From JBDRGC01 sp043818215 (GTDB lineage: Bacteria; Chloroflexota; Anaerolineae; Anaerolineales; UBA11858), in contig JBDRGC010000295.1 in assembly GCA_043818215.1 (NCBI GenBank), positions 1 through 13,303 on the forward strand: DNA of 13,303 nucleotides, read 5' to 3'. Below the pieces are notes generated by a model. The model worked only from the letters and a program-made list of their open reading frames with translations. It had not been told where the DNA came from and searched no databases. A program made the translations under genes and the position numbers. How positions within the stretch are numbered: position 1 is the stretch's first letter; the number at the start of each line of letters is the position of its first letter. Positions 1 through 6,344 of this stretch are shown in pieces.

Positions 1-256
1 CCACCCTCCACGCCCCACCGCCCAATCTCCAATCCTCACTCTCCAATCTCCAATCTCCAATCTCCAATCCTCACTCTCCACTCTCCACTCTCCACTCTCC
101 AATCTCCAATCTCTAACCTCCAACCTCCACTCTCCAATCTCCAATCTCCAATCTCCAATCTCAAATCTCCAATCTCTAACCTCCAATCTCCAATCTCCAA
201 CCTCCAACCTCCAACCTCCAACCTCCAATCTCCACCCTCCACCCTCCATCCTCCAC
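1..256. repeat. Degenerate heptamer tandem repeat (CTCCAAT family)
   Basis: The first 256 bases are almost entirely 7-bp units of the form CTCCAAT, with variants CTCCACT, CTCCAAC and CTCTAAC. The plus strand is therefore C-rich and the minus strand reads GGAGATT. The block continues past the left window edge. It ends about 10 bases before a TATAAT hexamer and 45 bases before the kinase start codon. The run of CTCCAAC units near 196-229 puts closely spaced GG pairs on the minus strand, enough for a two-tetrad G-quadruplex in principle. The open frame across it is an artefact of a stop-free 7-mer, not a gene. Confidence 0.95.
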
Positions 257-267
257 GTCTTTAGAGG

Positions 268-293
268 TATAATCGGGTCAAATTTTCGAGGAG
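268..293 (+). promoter_or_regulatory. -10-like TATAAT and ribosome binding site of the kinase gene
   Basis: A perfect TATAAT stands at 268-273 and GAGGAG at 288-293, seven bases before the ATG at 301. No convincing TTGACA-like -35 sits 16-18 bases upstream, where the sequence is the end of the heptamer repeat. If this is the promoter, its upstream half is repeat DNA and the untranslated leader is only about 20 bases. The ribosome binding site is solid; the promoter is plausible only. Confidence 0.5.
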
Positions 294-300
294 CAAATCT

Positions 301-2703
301 ATGCCATTTATTGTTGGGGAGACCATCGGCCCGTATCGTATTCTTGAGCAGCTGGGTAGAGGGGGGATGGCCACTGTGTTCAAAGTTTATCATGCGGCCT
401 TAGACCGTTATGTAGCCATCAAGGCATTGCACCCGGCCTTTATGTCAGACCCGAATTTCCTGGCGCGTTTCCAACGTGAGGCGCGGGTGGTTGCTAAATT
501 GGAGCATACCAATATTGTTCCAATTTACGATTTTTCTGAGTACGAAGGCCGCCCGTATCTGGTGATGAAATACATCGAGGGGGAGACTCTCAAAGCGCGG
601 CTGAACCGCGGCCCAATCGACCGGGATGAATTGGTACACGTTGCAGAAGCCGTGGGCAGCGGGTTGGCTTATGCCCACGAGCAGGGGATTCTGCACCGGG
701 ACGTGAAACCATCTAATGTGCTGCTGGCCCAAGATGGGCGCGTTTATCTGGCTGATTTCGGGTTGGCGCGCATTGCCGAAGCGGGGGAATCTACACTCTC
801 ATCCGATATGATGCTCGGCACCCCGCAATACATATCCCCAGAGCAAGCCATGGGCGTGCGGGAGCTGGACGCGGGCACCGATATTTATTCCTTCGGCGTC
901 ATGCTCTACGAGTTAGTGGTCGGGCAAGTTCCCTTTAGTGCCGATACTCCCTTTTCGATTATTCACGATCATATTTATTCTCCCCTGCCACTGCCTCACA
1001 AAGTCAATCCTAACGTATCCGATGCGATGGAGCGGGTTTTGCTCAAGGCGCTTGCCAAAGACCGCGCCGACCGCTATGCGGACGCAGTTCTTTTGGTCGA
1101 GGCGTTCAAGAAAGCGTTTCTGGAGGAACCCTCGCCAGCTTTGGTCGAGGTGGATATTGCGAGTGCAGAGAACATTGCGACCCCGACGACTCCGGTTGCT
1201 CCGGCGGTGGAGGAAATACACACAGTGTTGACTCCCGAGGAAGAAAAAGCGGAGTCTTCCATTGCCGAGCCTGATGATGTAGAACCTGATGATGATATAC
1301 CTGCCGCTGCCGAGCAGAAACCGCGCAGACGCTGGCGCTGGTGGCAGATTGCCCTGGTTGTAATCATTGTATTCTTGTGCTGCATTGTGAGCGCTCAGAT
1401 ACTCTCTAGAATCCAAGAGGGAAATATCGGGCGGCCTTCATCTATAATCGATGAGTCTGGCGATGATGGGTTGCCTGAAGGCTTCCTTGAAGATGCCAAG
1501 CAGGAAGCCACAGATCATCCTGATGACCCGTATGCCCTCCTTAATTTAGCAGCCGTTTATTGGGATGGCGGTCAAAAGGCTGAGGCCGAAGCAGCGCTAG
1601 AAAAAGCTCTCGAGTTGGCTGATGGCGACGTGGATATTTTCTTGCAGGTTGCCGACATGATGTCCGAACGTGAGATGTGGCTGCCCGCTGCTAAAACCTA
1701 TCTGGAACTGGCACACACCGTTCCTAACGAACTCCCAGAAGACTTCACTGATCGTTTTTATCAGGCAGTGTTTATGGCGGCAGAGGATCCTGAGGCAGAG
1801 AAGGGTATTCCTATCCCGGCTATTGCTGAAGTGGATGAGATTATAGAGAAGGTTGTCAAAGCGCGCTTCCAACTCTATCGTGGAAATTCGGATGAAGCGC
1901 AGGCCACTATCAACGATGTGTTAGCTGAAATTAAACCGGGGATGCCGGAAGCTCTTTTGGTACAGGCAGAGATATTCTTCTGGCGAGATGATATCCAAAA
2001 GGCAAGAAGAACCTTATCTGAGTTAGAAGGGCGCACTGAAATTCCAGATTGGATGCGAGAATACATCATATTTTTGATTGATGAAATCAATGCTGGCGAC
2101 GGTCGCAACCTTGACATAGTGGCATTGCCCCCTGACGGTATTCGGACTCGTCTGGATGCGCTCGACGCGCTGCTGGCCGCAGGAAAAGTCGAAGAGGCCG
2201 AAGCAGAGGTGAATCGCATATTGGAACTTGGTGGAGATGATCCAGGCTTATATTCCGAGTCCGCTGAGATTTTAGTCGGATATGGCGACTGGCTGCATGC
2301 AGTTCCATTGTATGTACGTTCAGCCTCGTTGTATAGAGGTGAGCCTCCCGAAGAACTTATCGAGAGAATCCAGATGGCAGTGTATTTTGGGGCGGGCGAA
2401 CCCAATGCGATGGAAGTGTTATCTGATCCTGCGTTCGAATTGCCGCCAGAACGGATTGATCTGGCACAAGCTCGCCATCTCTTGTACCACGGTGATATGG
2501 GCAGTGCTAAAAGCATGATCGGCCAATTACTCGATAAGCCCCCTGATCTCCCAGAGGAGCGTTTACTCGAAGCTGAGATGTATATTCAATTAGAAGATTT
2601 TGATGCTGCCGAGGGTATCTTGATGGATTTGCAGGCAGATGAGAATATCCCCTTGTGGATTCAAAACGAAGCCGGGAATACTCTGGCTGAAATCAGACAA
2701 TGA
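301..2703 (+). CDS. Transmembrane Ser/Thr protein kinase (PknB type) with extracytoplasmic TPR domain
   Basis: This 800-residue protein should phosphorylate Ser/Thr on cytoplasmic targets in response to something sensed outside the membrane. The kinase domain spans about residues 12-280. It has the glycine loop LGRGGMATVF (18-27), ATP-binding Lys41 in VAIK, catalytic HRDVKPSN (132-139; Asp134, Asn139), DFG at 152-154 and GTPQYISPE closing the activation loop (173-181). All catalytic residues are intact. A Pro/Glu-rich linker leads to the basic stretch RRRWRWW and one membrane segment at about 349-368. Residues 393-800 are helical and TPR-like; the clearest repeat is near 405-445 (DDPYALLNLAAVYWDGGQKA). 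Typical PknB kinases carry PASTA repeats instead. GAGGAG precedes the ATG by seven bases. A gap of 85 bases separates it from tpiA. Function as a kinase is very likely; its signal and targets are unknown. Confidence 0.95.
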   Translation: MPFIVGETIGPYRILEQLGRGGMATVFKVYHAALDRYVAIKALHPAFMSDPNFLARFQREARVVAKLEHTNIVPIYDFSEYEGRPYLVMKYIEGETLKARLNRGPIDRDELVHVAEAVGSGLAYAHEQGILHRDVKPSNVLLAQDGRVYLADFGLARIAEAGESTLSSDMMLGTPQYISPEQAMGVRELDAGTDIYSFGVMLYELVVGQVPFSADTPFSIIHDHIYSPLPLPHKVNPNVSDAMERVLLKALAKDRADRYADAVLLVEAFKKAFLEEPSPALVEVDIASAENIATPTTPVAPAVEEIHTVLTPEEEKAESSIAEPDDVEPDDDIPAAAEQKPRRRWRWWQIALVVIIVFLCCIVSAQILSRIQEGNIGRPSSIIDESGDDGLPEGFLEDAKQEATDHPDDPYALLNLAAVYWDGGQKAEAEAALEKALELADGDVDIFLQVADMMSEREMWLPAAKTYLELAHTVPNELPEDFTDRFYQAVFMAAEDPEAEKGIPIPAIAEVDEIIEKVVKARFQLYRGNSDEAQATINDVLAEIKPGMPEALLVQAEIFFWRDDIQKARRTLSELEGRTEIPDWMREYIIFLIDEINAGDGRNLDIVALPPDGIRTRLDALDALLAAGKVEEAEAEVNRILELGGDDPGLYSESAEILVGYGDWLHAVPLYVRSASLYRGEPPEELIERIQMAVYFGAGEPNAMEVLSDPAFELPPERIDLAQARHLLYHGDMGSAKSMIGQLLDKPPDLPEERLLEAEMYIQLEDFDAAEGILMDLQADENIPLWIQNEAGNTLAEIRQ

Positions 2704-2718
2704 GAGTAACTGCTCAGA

Positions 2719-2754
2719 TGCGACGCACTTGGTATAAAAAAAAAGTGCGTCGCA
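2719..2754. repeat. Inverted pair of the GTGCGACGCAC element; possible terminator or attenuator
   Basis: Twelve-base arms TGCGACGCACTT (2719-2730) and AAGTGCGTCGCA (2743-2754) are perfect inverted copies around a 12-base A-rich loop. Each arm also contains its own palindrome, GTGCG-A-CGCAC or close to it. The structure starts 16 bases after the kinase stop and ends 34 bases before tpiA. It could end kinase transcription, but no U-tract follows on the plus strand. The A-run lies in the loop, so it is a weak intrinsic terminator. The same element recurs at 5672-5685, which argues for a dispersed repeat. Confidence 0.7.
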
Positions 2755-2788
2755 CCTTAATGATTAAAATCAAACCATGAGGTAAAAA

Positions 2789-3559
2789 ATGCGTAAACCA
2801 TTTGTAGCTGGTAACTGGAAAATGAACAAAACCGCGGACGAAGCCTATCACCTGGTGTTAGAACTTGTACCAGAATTGAAAGCCATCCAAAGTATCGACC
2901 GTGTGATCTGCCCACCATTCACAGACCTGTGGATCGTGGCAGATTTACTCGAAGAAACCGGCATCGGCCTGGGGGCACAAAACATGCACTGGGAGGACTC
3001 CGGGGCTTTTACAGGCGAGATCTCTCCCTCAATGGTGGCAGAGGACTGCCAGTACGTAATATTGGGACACTCCGAGCGGCGGCAATATTTTGGCGAGACC
3101 GACGAGACAGTCAACCGCAAAATAAAAGCCGCCATTGCTCACGGATTGATCCCCATTTTCTGCGTTGGCGAAACCCTGGAAGAAAACCAGGCGGGCTTGA
3201 CGGCTGATGTGGTCTCCCGACAGGTGCGCGGCGGCCTCAAGGGATTGACCCCCGAAGATGGTGCCAAATTGGTGGTGGCCTACGAACCTATATGGGCCAT
3301 CGGAACCGGTCTGGCAGCCACCCCCGAAGCTGCCAATGTCATTCACCGGGATGTGGTCCGCGCCGCGTTAGCAGAGATGCTCGGAGACGATACAGCCCAG
3401 ACCATCCGCATTCTCTACGGCGGGTCGGTCAAACCCAACAACGCGGCAGCATTCTTCGCCCAATCTGATATCGATGGCGCGTTGGTTGGTGGAGCCAGCC
3501 TGAAAGTCAAAGATTTCATTGCCATTGCGCAAGCCGCATTATCAGGGATTAGGGATTAG
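2789..3559 (+). CDS. tpiA: Triosephosphate isomerase
   Basis: It interconverts dihydroxyacetone phosphate and glyceraldehyde 3-phosphate in glycolysis and gluconeogenesis, as a cytoplasmic homodimer in known members. The 256 residues match the usual bacterial length and every signature is present: NWKMN with Lys11, HSERR with electrophile His94, catalytic Glu166 in AYEPIWAIGTG with the flexible loop 167-174, and the phosphate-binding YGGSVKPNN (210-218) and VGGASL (233-238). GAGGT at 2779-2783 lies five bases before the ATG. It is not next to gap or pgk here, and its only plus-strand neighbours are the kinase and an HExxH membrane protein. Oddly, its last four residues (GIRD) and its TAG stop are read from the first units of the GGGATTA repeat that follows. 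The enzyme core is unaffected. Confidence 0.98.
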   Translation: MRKPFVAGNWKMNKTADEAYHLVLELVPELKAIQSIDRVICPPFTDLWIVADLLEETGIGLGAQNMHWEDSGAFTGEISPSMVAEDCQYVILGHSERRQYFGETDETVNRKIKAAIAHGLIPIFCVGETLEENQAGLTADVVSRQVRGGLKGLTPEDGAKLVVAYEPIWAIGTGLAATPEAANVIHRDVVRAALAEMLGDDTAQTIRILYGGSVKPNNAAAFFAQSDIDGALVGGASLKVKDFIAIAQAALSGIRD

Positions 3560-3637
3560 GGATTAGAGATTAGGGATTAGAGATTAGGGATTAGAGATTA
3601 GGGATTAGAGATTAGGGATTAGAGATTAGGGATCAGG
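3545..3637. repeat. GGGATTA/GAGATTA tandem repeat overlapping the tpiA 3' end
   Basis: About thirteen 7-bp units run without interruption. After the first few GGGATTA copies they alternate strictly GGGATTA, GAGATTA, giving a 14-bp higher-order period. The last unit is degenerate (GGGATCA). The array begins inside the last codons of tpiA and supplies its stop codon. It has no reading-frame periodicity and no flanking target duplication that I can see. Confidence 0.95.
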
Positions 3638-3684
3638 AGCTGAGGTTTAAGGACGGTTTCTATATACCTGAACCCAACCCCTGT

Positions 3685-3788
3685 CCTCTACCCTCTACCC
3701 TCTACCCTCTCCCCTCTACCCTCTGCCCTCTGCCCTCTACCCTCTACCCTCTACCCTCTCCCCTCAAACCTCTACCCTCTACCCTCTG
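3685..3788. repeat. CCCTCTA tandem repeat, G-quadruplex-prone on the minus strand
   Basis: Roughly fourteen 7-bp CCCTCTA units with CCCTCTG, CCCTCTC and CCTCTAC variants fill the gap before the next gene. The minus strand reads GGG-TAGA-GGG-TAGA many times: G3 tracts with 4-base loops, the textbook pattern for an intramolecular G-quadruplex. The array is separated from the GGGATTA array by only about 47 bases and ends 8 bases before the GTG start at 3796. It also removes any purine-rich ribosome binding site upstream of that start. Confidence 0.95.
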
Positions 3789-3795
3789 TCTCCCC

Positions 3796-4554
3796 GTGTT
3801 ATCCCAATTCGATGGACTATGGTGGCTCCTGCTTTTGCTGGGGCCACTAATATTTTTGCAGCGCACTTTGCACCGCGAATTGCAAGCAGTGCTCCTGTTG
3901 CTCTCTCGCCGGGTCGAAATTGCGCTGGTGATGTTTTCGCTGCTTTTCTTCCCCGGCGTGCTGCTTCACGAACTCAGCCATTATCTCATGGCGCGGCTGC
4001 TTAGAGTGCGCACCGAGCGTTTCTCGCTGATTCCCCGGCGAATGGGTGACAACCGCTTACAAATGGGGTTTGTAGAGACCGTCCAAACCGATATTCTGCG
4101 CGACGCGCTTATCGGCTCGGCTCCGCTGGTTGCCGGCGGGGTGTTTGTAGCTTATGCGGGGGTGATGCGGTTGGGGTTTCTCTCTCTGTGGGATGCGCTG
4201 GTAAGCGGGAATTTATTAGCCGCCGCGGACGGAATTGCATCCATTTACGCGCTCCCCGACTTTTGGCTGTGGTTTTACCTGATCGTGGCTGTTAGCAGTA
4301 CTATGCTTCCCTCGTCATCCGACCGCCGCGCCTGGCTGCCGGTTGTGCTAGTTACTGCATTGGTTATCGGATTGCCCGTTCTGTTTGGCGCCGGCCCGTG
4401 GATGTCGGTACACTTGCTTCCCCCGTTGAATGAGGCCCTGCGCGCCGTGGCGGTAGTTTTCGCCATCAGTTCCGCGGTTCACCTGATCGTCCTCGCCCCA
4501 ATCTGGATGCTGCGAAAATCCATCAGCCGCCTTACCGGGATGCAGGTTGGGTGA
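3796..4554 (+). CDS. Integral membrane HExxH protein, putative M50-like metalloprotease
   Basis: The 252 residues are strongly hydrophobic, with about six likely membrane segments (for example 9-21, 43-57, 107-125, 153-170, 178-198 and 210-235). The key motif is FPGVLLHELSHYLMA, with HELSH at 58-62 inside the second hydrophobic segment, the zinc-site arrangement of intramembrane M50/S2P-like proteases. I do not see the second classic NPxxDG motif. A conserved-looking MLPSSSDRRAW (about 170-180) could supply another ligand, which is inference. The GTG at 3796 is the first usual start in the open frame, which continues upstream through the CCCTCTA repeat. No ribosome binding site precedes it, because the upstream bases are all pyrimidine-rich repeat. 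Met46 is the next candidate, also without a clear site. Substrate unknown; it might be non-proteolytic. Confidence 0.75.
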   Translation: MLSQFDGLWWLLLLLGPLIFLQRTLHRELQAVLLLLSRRVEIALVMFSLLFFPGVLLHELSHYLMARLLRVRTERFSLIPRRMGDNRLQMGFVETVQTDILRDALIGSAPLVAGGVFVAYAGVMRLGFLSLWDALVSGNLLAAADGIASIYALPDFWLWFYLIVAVSSTMLPSSSDRRAWLPVVLVTALVIGLPVLFGAGPWMSVHLLPPLNEALRAVAVVFAISSAVHLIVLAPIWMLRKSISRLTGMQVG

Positions 4555-4884
4555 TAATCTTGCCTGATGAGTTTAGATTGCAAGGCCTCACCACGGCCAT
4601 TCTCGAAGAGTCTTGTCCCAGGCACTGAGGTGTAACTATCCCAGGTGCTGGAGCAGTGTTCGGGGGATCGAACAGATCAGGTTATAAAGTGTGTTAGACT
4701 CCAGAGCATATTATTCAGGCTCTCTGGGATTTGCCGTGACTCCGTACACGGATTGTACGGATTTCACGGAGTCTCACGGAGAAAACGATAAAAAATCCGT
4801 GTTTATCCGTGTAATCCGTGTCCAAAATGTTTTAACCATGGCGAATCCCAAAGACCCATTATTCGAACGGGAGGCTTAGCTACG
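4555..4884. other. 330-base gap without a supported gene: small direct and inverted repeats, then a CACGGAT repeat
   Basis: No credible gene lies here. CCCAGGYRCTG occurs twice (4617-4627 and 4640-4650). TGTTCG and CGAACA form a 6-bp inverted repeat around six bases (4657-4674). CCAGAG and CTCTGG (4701-4706, 4722-4727) could pair. The right half is the CACGGAT inverted repeat described separately. An ATG at 4838 gives a 13-residue frame (start MANPKD) ending at 4879, but it lacks a ribosome binding site. No intrinsic terminator for the preceding gene is evident. Confidence 0.7.
4747..4820. repeat. CACGGAT/ATCCGTG short-repeat inverted pair
   Basis: Three ACGGA-type units at 4747-4770 face three ATCCGTG units at 4795-4820. 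The right arm read in reverse (CACGGATTACACGGAT...) matches the left arm with a few mismatches, so a long imperfect hairpin can form around an A-rich 24-base loop. From memory, ATCCGTGTAATCCGTGT-like repeats turn up between genes in many environmental bacterial genomes; no search was run here. An open frame across it only translates the repeat. Confidence 0.85.
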
Positions 4885-5181
4885 ATGATGATAGATTGGT
4901 TCAATTTGGCGGCAAACTCTTTGTGGATTTTGGGCTGTGCTTTGGCGTTGGCGGCTCTCAGTTATGCCAGGTGGGAGGCCTCGACTAAAGGCGAAAAACT
5001 GCGCTCCCAACTAAATAGCCATCATTTGCAAATCCCCTTGAATTTGGCGGGAGCGTTATTTTGCTTGGGGCTGGCCGGCACCTCCGATGCGGTGTGGGAA
5101 ATCGTGGTGTGGCTTATACTGGCTGTGTTGTTCTGCGTCCAAATTGGGGTGGAAATCTATCAGCAAAGACGAAACTGGTAA
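4885..5181 (+). CDS. Small membrane protein of unknown function
   Basis: This 98-residue protein has hydrophobic segments at about 10-28, 51-66 and 71-90, with a short charged loop (ASTKGEKLRSQLNSHH) after the first and a basic C-terminus (YQQRRNW). GGGAGG at 4869-4874 lies ten bases before the first ATG at 4885. A second ATG follows at once (4888) but is spaced less well. No enzymatic motif is visible and I cannot name the family. It is the last plus-strand gene before a convergent junction with mazG-like. Its final TGG and TAA stop codons fall in the first unit of the AAACTGGT/AAATTGGT repeat. Size, ribosome binding site and membrane pattern make it a credible gene. Confidence 0.75.
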   Translation: MMIDWFNLAANSLWILGCALALAALSYARWEASTKGEKLRSQLNSHHLQIPLNLAGALFCLGLAGTSDAVWEIVVWLILAVLFCVQIGVEIYQQRRNW

Positions 5182-5302
5182 ATTGGTAGATTGGTAAATT
5201 GGTAAACTGGTAAATTGGTAATAACCAATATACCAATATACCAATATACCAATATACCAATATACCAATATACCAATATACCATTCTACCAATCTACCAT
5301 TT
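5172..5302. repeat. Facing octamer arrays AAATTGGT and ACCAATAT; long hairpin between convergent genes
   Basis: Six 8-bp units AAATTGGT/AAACTGGT/AGATTGGT (5172-5219) are followed after four bases by seven exact ACCAATAT units (5224-5279) and about three degenerate ones to 5302. The reverse complement of ACCAATAT is ATATTGGT, which differs from AAATTGGT at one base in eight. The two arrays can therefore pair as a stem of about 48 bp with regular mismatches. It fills the whole convergent gap between the small membrane gene (stop 5181) and mazG-like (stop 5311). It may act as a bidirectional transcription barrier. Confidence 0.92.
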
Positions 5303-5310
5303 GGCTTTTG

Positions 5311-5646
5311 TTATTCCTCCCGGTTGATACTTCGTTCCTGGCTGAAGCCCTCGGGGTAGCGTCTTCGTAATTTTTCTACATTTTGTTGGGCGATACTGCC
5401 CAAGTCGATGCCGCAGGCTGAGGCAGCTTCGGCGAGGTACCATAAAACATCACCGAGTTCTTCAGCCAGCGTTTCGGGGGAGATGTCGTGCCCGTGGGCG
5501 GTGAGCTTTTTGACCATATTGGCAAACTCGCCAGCTTCGCCCGTTAGTCCCAGCGCGGCGATGATCAGGCGGCGTTCACCGTTGCCACCGGCTCCCGAGG
5601 TTCGGACTGCCAGGTTTTGGTATTCGTTCAGGGTGAGTGGATTCAT
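5311..5646 (-). CDS. MazG-like nucleotide pyrophosphohydrolase
   Basis: MazG-family enzymes hydrolyse nucleoside triphosphates (often non-canonical ones) to monophosphate and pyrophosphate using Mg2+ held by an ExxE...ExxD motif. Here this is E37-x2-E40 (GLTGEAGEFANMVKK) and E63-x2-D66 (EELGDVLWYLAE), in a single-domain 111-residue protein as in short MazG homologues. I place the start at 5646 (MNPLTLNEY) because AGGAGG stands seven bases upstream (5654-5659). An ATG eight codons earlier (5670) has no ribosome binding site and abuts the GTGCGACGCAC element. It lies 41 bases downstream of the HD hydrolase on the same strand, so the two are probably co-transcribed. Substrate cannot be told from sequence. 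Confidence 0.9.
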   Translation of the reverse strand: MNPLTLNEYQNLAVRTSGAGGNGERRLIIAALGLTGEAGEFANMVKKLTAHGHDISPETLAEELGDVLWYLAEAASACGIDLGSIAQQNVEKLRRRYPEGFSQERSINREE

Positions 5647-5671
5647 AAAGCGGCCTCCTGCCGCAAGCATA

Positions 5672-5685
5672 GGTGCGACGCACTT
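5672..5685. repeat. Third copy of the GTGCGACGCACTT element
   Basis: GGTGCGACGCACTT occupies the short gap between the HD hydrolase stop (5688) and the mazG-like start (5646). It matches one arm of the 2719-2754 hairpin over at least 12 bases and carries the perfect palindrome GTGCG-A-CGCAC. Being inside an apparent two-gene operon, it could be a small hairpin affecting the downstream gene's expression, or simply a dispersed element. Confidence 0.8.
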
Positions 5686-5687
5686 GT

Positions 5688-6260
5688 CTATTCTTCCATT
5701 TGTGCAACCACGCGGGCCAGTTCGTCAACCATGAAGTCGTTTTCAACTTCACTGAAAATTTGCACCAATGTGCGGTAGTACCATAATGTCCCGTCTTTGC
5801 CGCCGTTGAATTTATCCCAGGTTGCGGCGCAGTCTTTGTGCAAGTCTCGGAGGATGGAACGGGCGTTGTGGAGTTTGTCGGCCAGGGACACGCGGCGCAC
5901 TTCGGGACTTGCCTCCCGAAGGTGGGCAATATATTTCTCTTTTCGTTGCTGCCAGGGGGGTTTGGGGATGGTGTAAGCATCGCTGCATCCTTCCACAATT
6001 GCCGCCACGCGATCTCCAAAACAACACCGAATATCCGCCAGAGTGTCTAACCCTCCCTGATCTTCGACAGCATCGTGGAGCAGGGCTGCGATGGCTTCGT
6101 CCTCGTCGCCCCCAGCCTCCAAAACAAGTCCGGTCACACTCAACAAGTGAGCAATATAGGGGACAGCACTTCCTTTTCTGAGTTGTCGGGCATGGAGTTG
6201 GGTGGCGAATACTAATGCTTCTTGGAAGCGCGGTGTCAGGGCAGTTGGGCTGTTGTCCAT
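5688..6260 (-). CDS. HD-domain phosphohydrolase, RelA/SpoT-hydrolase (MESH1)-like
   Basis: The 190-residue protein has the metal-binding HD set of the (p)ppGpp hydrolase fold: PYIAHLLSV with His38, LLHDAVED with His62-Asp63 and Glu66-Asp67, and LADKLHN with Asp128. WDKFNGG...LWYYR follows at about 148-162. In Rel/SpoT and the metazoan-type small hydrolase MESH1 these residues hold Mn2+ and remove the 3'-pyrophosphate of (p)ppGpp. No synthetase, TGS or ACT domain is present, so it would be a stand-alone small alarmone hydrolase or a relative acting on another nucleotide. The start at 6260 (MDNSPTAL) has GAGGAC five bases upstream. A frame extending to 6329 only translates the GTTTGCAN repeat. 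It precedes mazG-like in a likely operon. Confidence 0.85.
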   Translation of the reverse strand: MDNSPTALTPRFQEALVFATQLHARQLRKGSAVPYIAHLLSVTGLVLEAGGDEDEAIAALLHDAVEDQGGLDTLADIRCCFGDRVAAIVEGCSDAYTIPKPPWQQRKEKYIAHLREASPEVRRVSLADKLHNARSILRDLHKDCAATWDKFNGGKDGTLWYYRTLVQIFSEVENDFMVDELARVVAQMEE

Positions 6261-6273
6261 ATTTTGTCCTCGT

Positions 6274-6313
6274 GTTTGCAAGTTTGCACGTTTGCATGTT
6301 TGCAGGTTTGCCA
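6274..6313. repeat. Five GTTTGCAN octamers upstream of the HD hydrolase
   Basis: Five consecutive 8-bp units read GTTTGCA followed by A, C, T and G in the first four, then GTTTGCCA. The invariant seven bases with a changing eighth are striking. The array lies 13 to 53 bases upstream of the HD start codon, so it would be in the leader or core promoter. It is immediately next to the ~36-bp repeats. Confidence 0.85.
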
Positions 6314-6344
6314 ATCGGCGACGCTTCAAGGACTGCCGCAGGCC

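Noticed and set aside
36..242. 68-residue minus-strand open frame with repeated DWRLEIG
   Set aside because: It is the translation of a stop-free 7-bp repeat. There is no ribosome binding site and no non-repeat sequence.
3545..3637. Telomere-like end of a linear replicon
   Set aside because: GGGATTA resembles eukaryotic telomere units, but the array is internal, alternates with GAGATTA and is flanked by ordinary genes.
4657..4674. LexA/SOS box
   Set aside because: The half-sites are in GTTC...GAAC order, opposite to the GAAC...GTTC arrangement of the Gram-positive-type SOS box.
4691..4879. 62-residue plus-strand open frame
   Set aside because: Most of it translates the CACGGAT/ATCCGTG repeat, and no ribosome binding site is present. 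The final 13 codons alone are too short to support.
5647..5670. Earlier ATG start for the mazG-like gene
   Set aside because: It has no ribosome binding site, whereas the ATG at 5646 has AGGAGG at ideal spacing and begins at the family-typical N-terminus.
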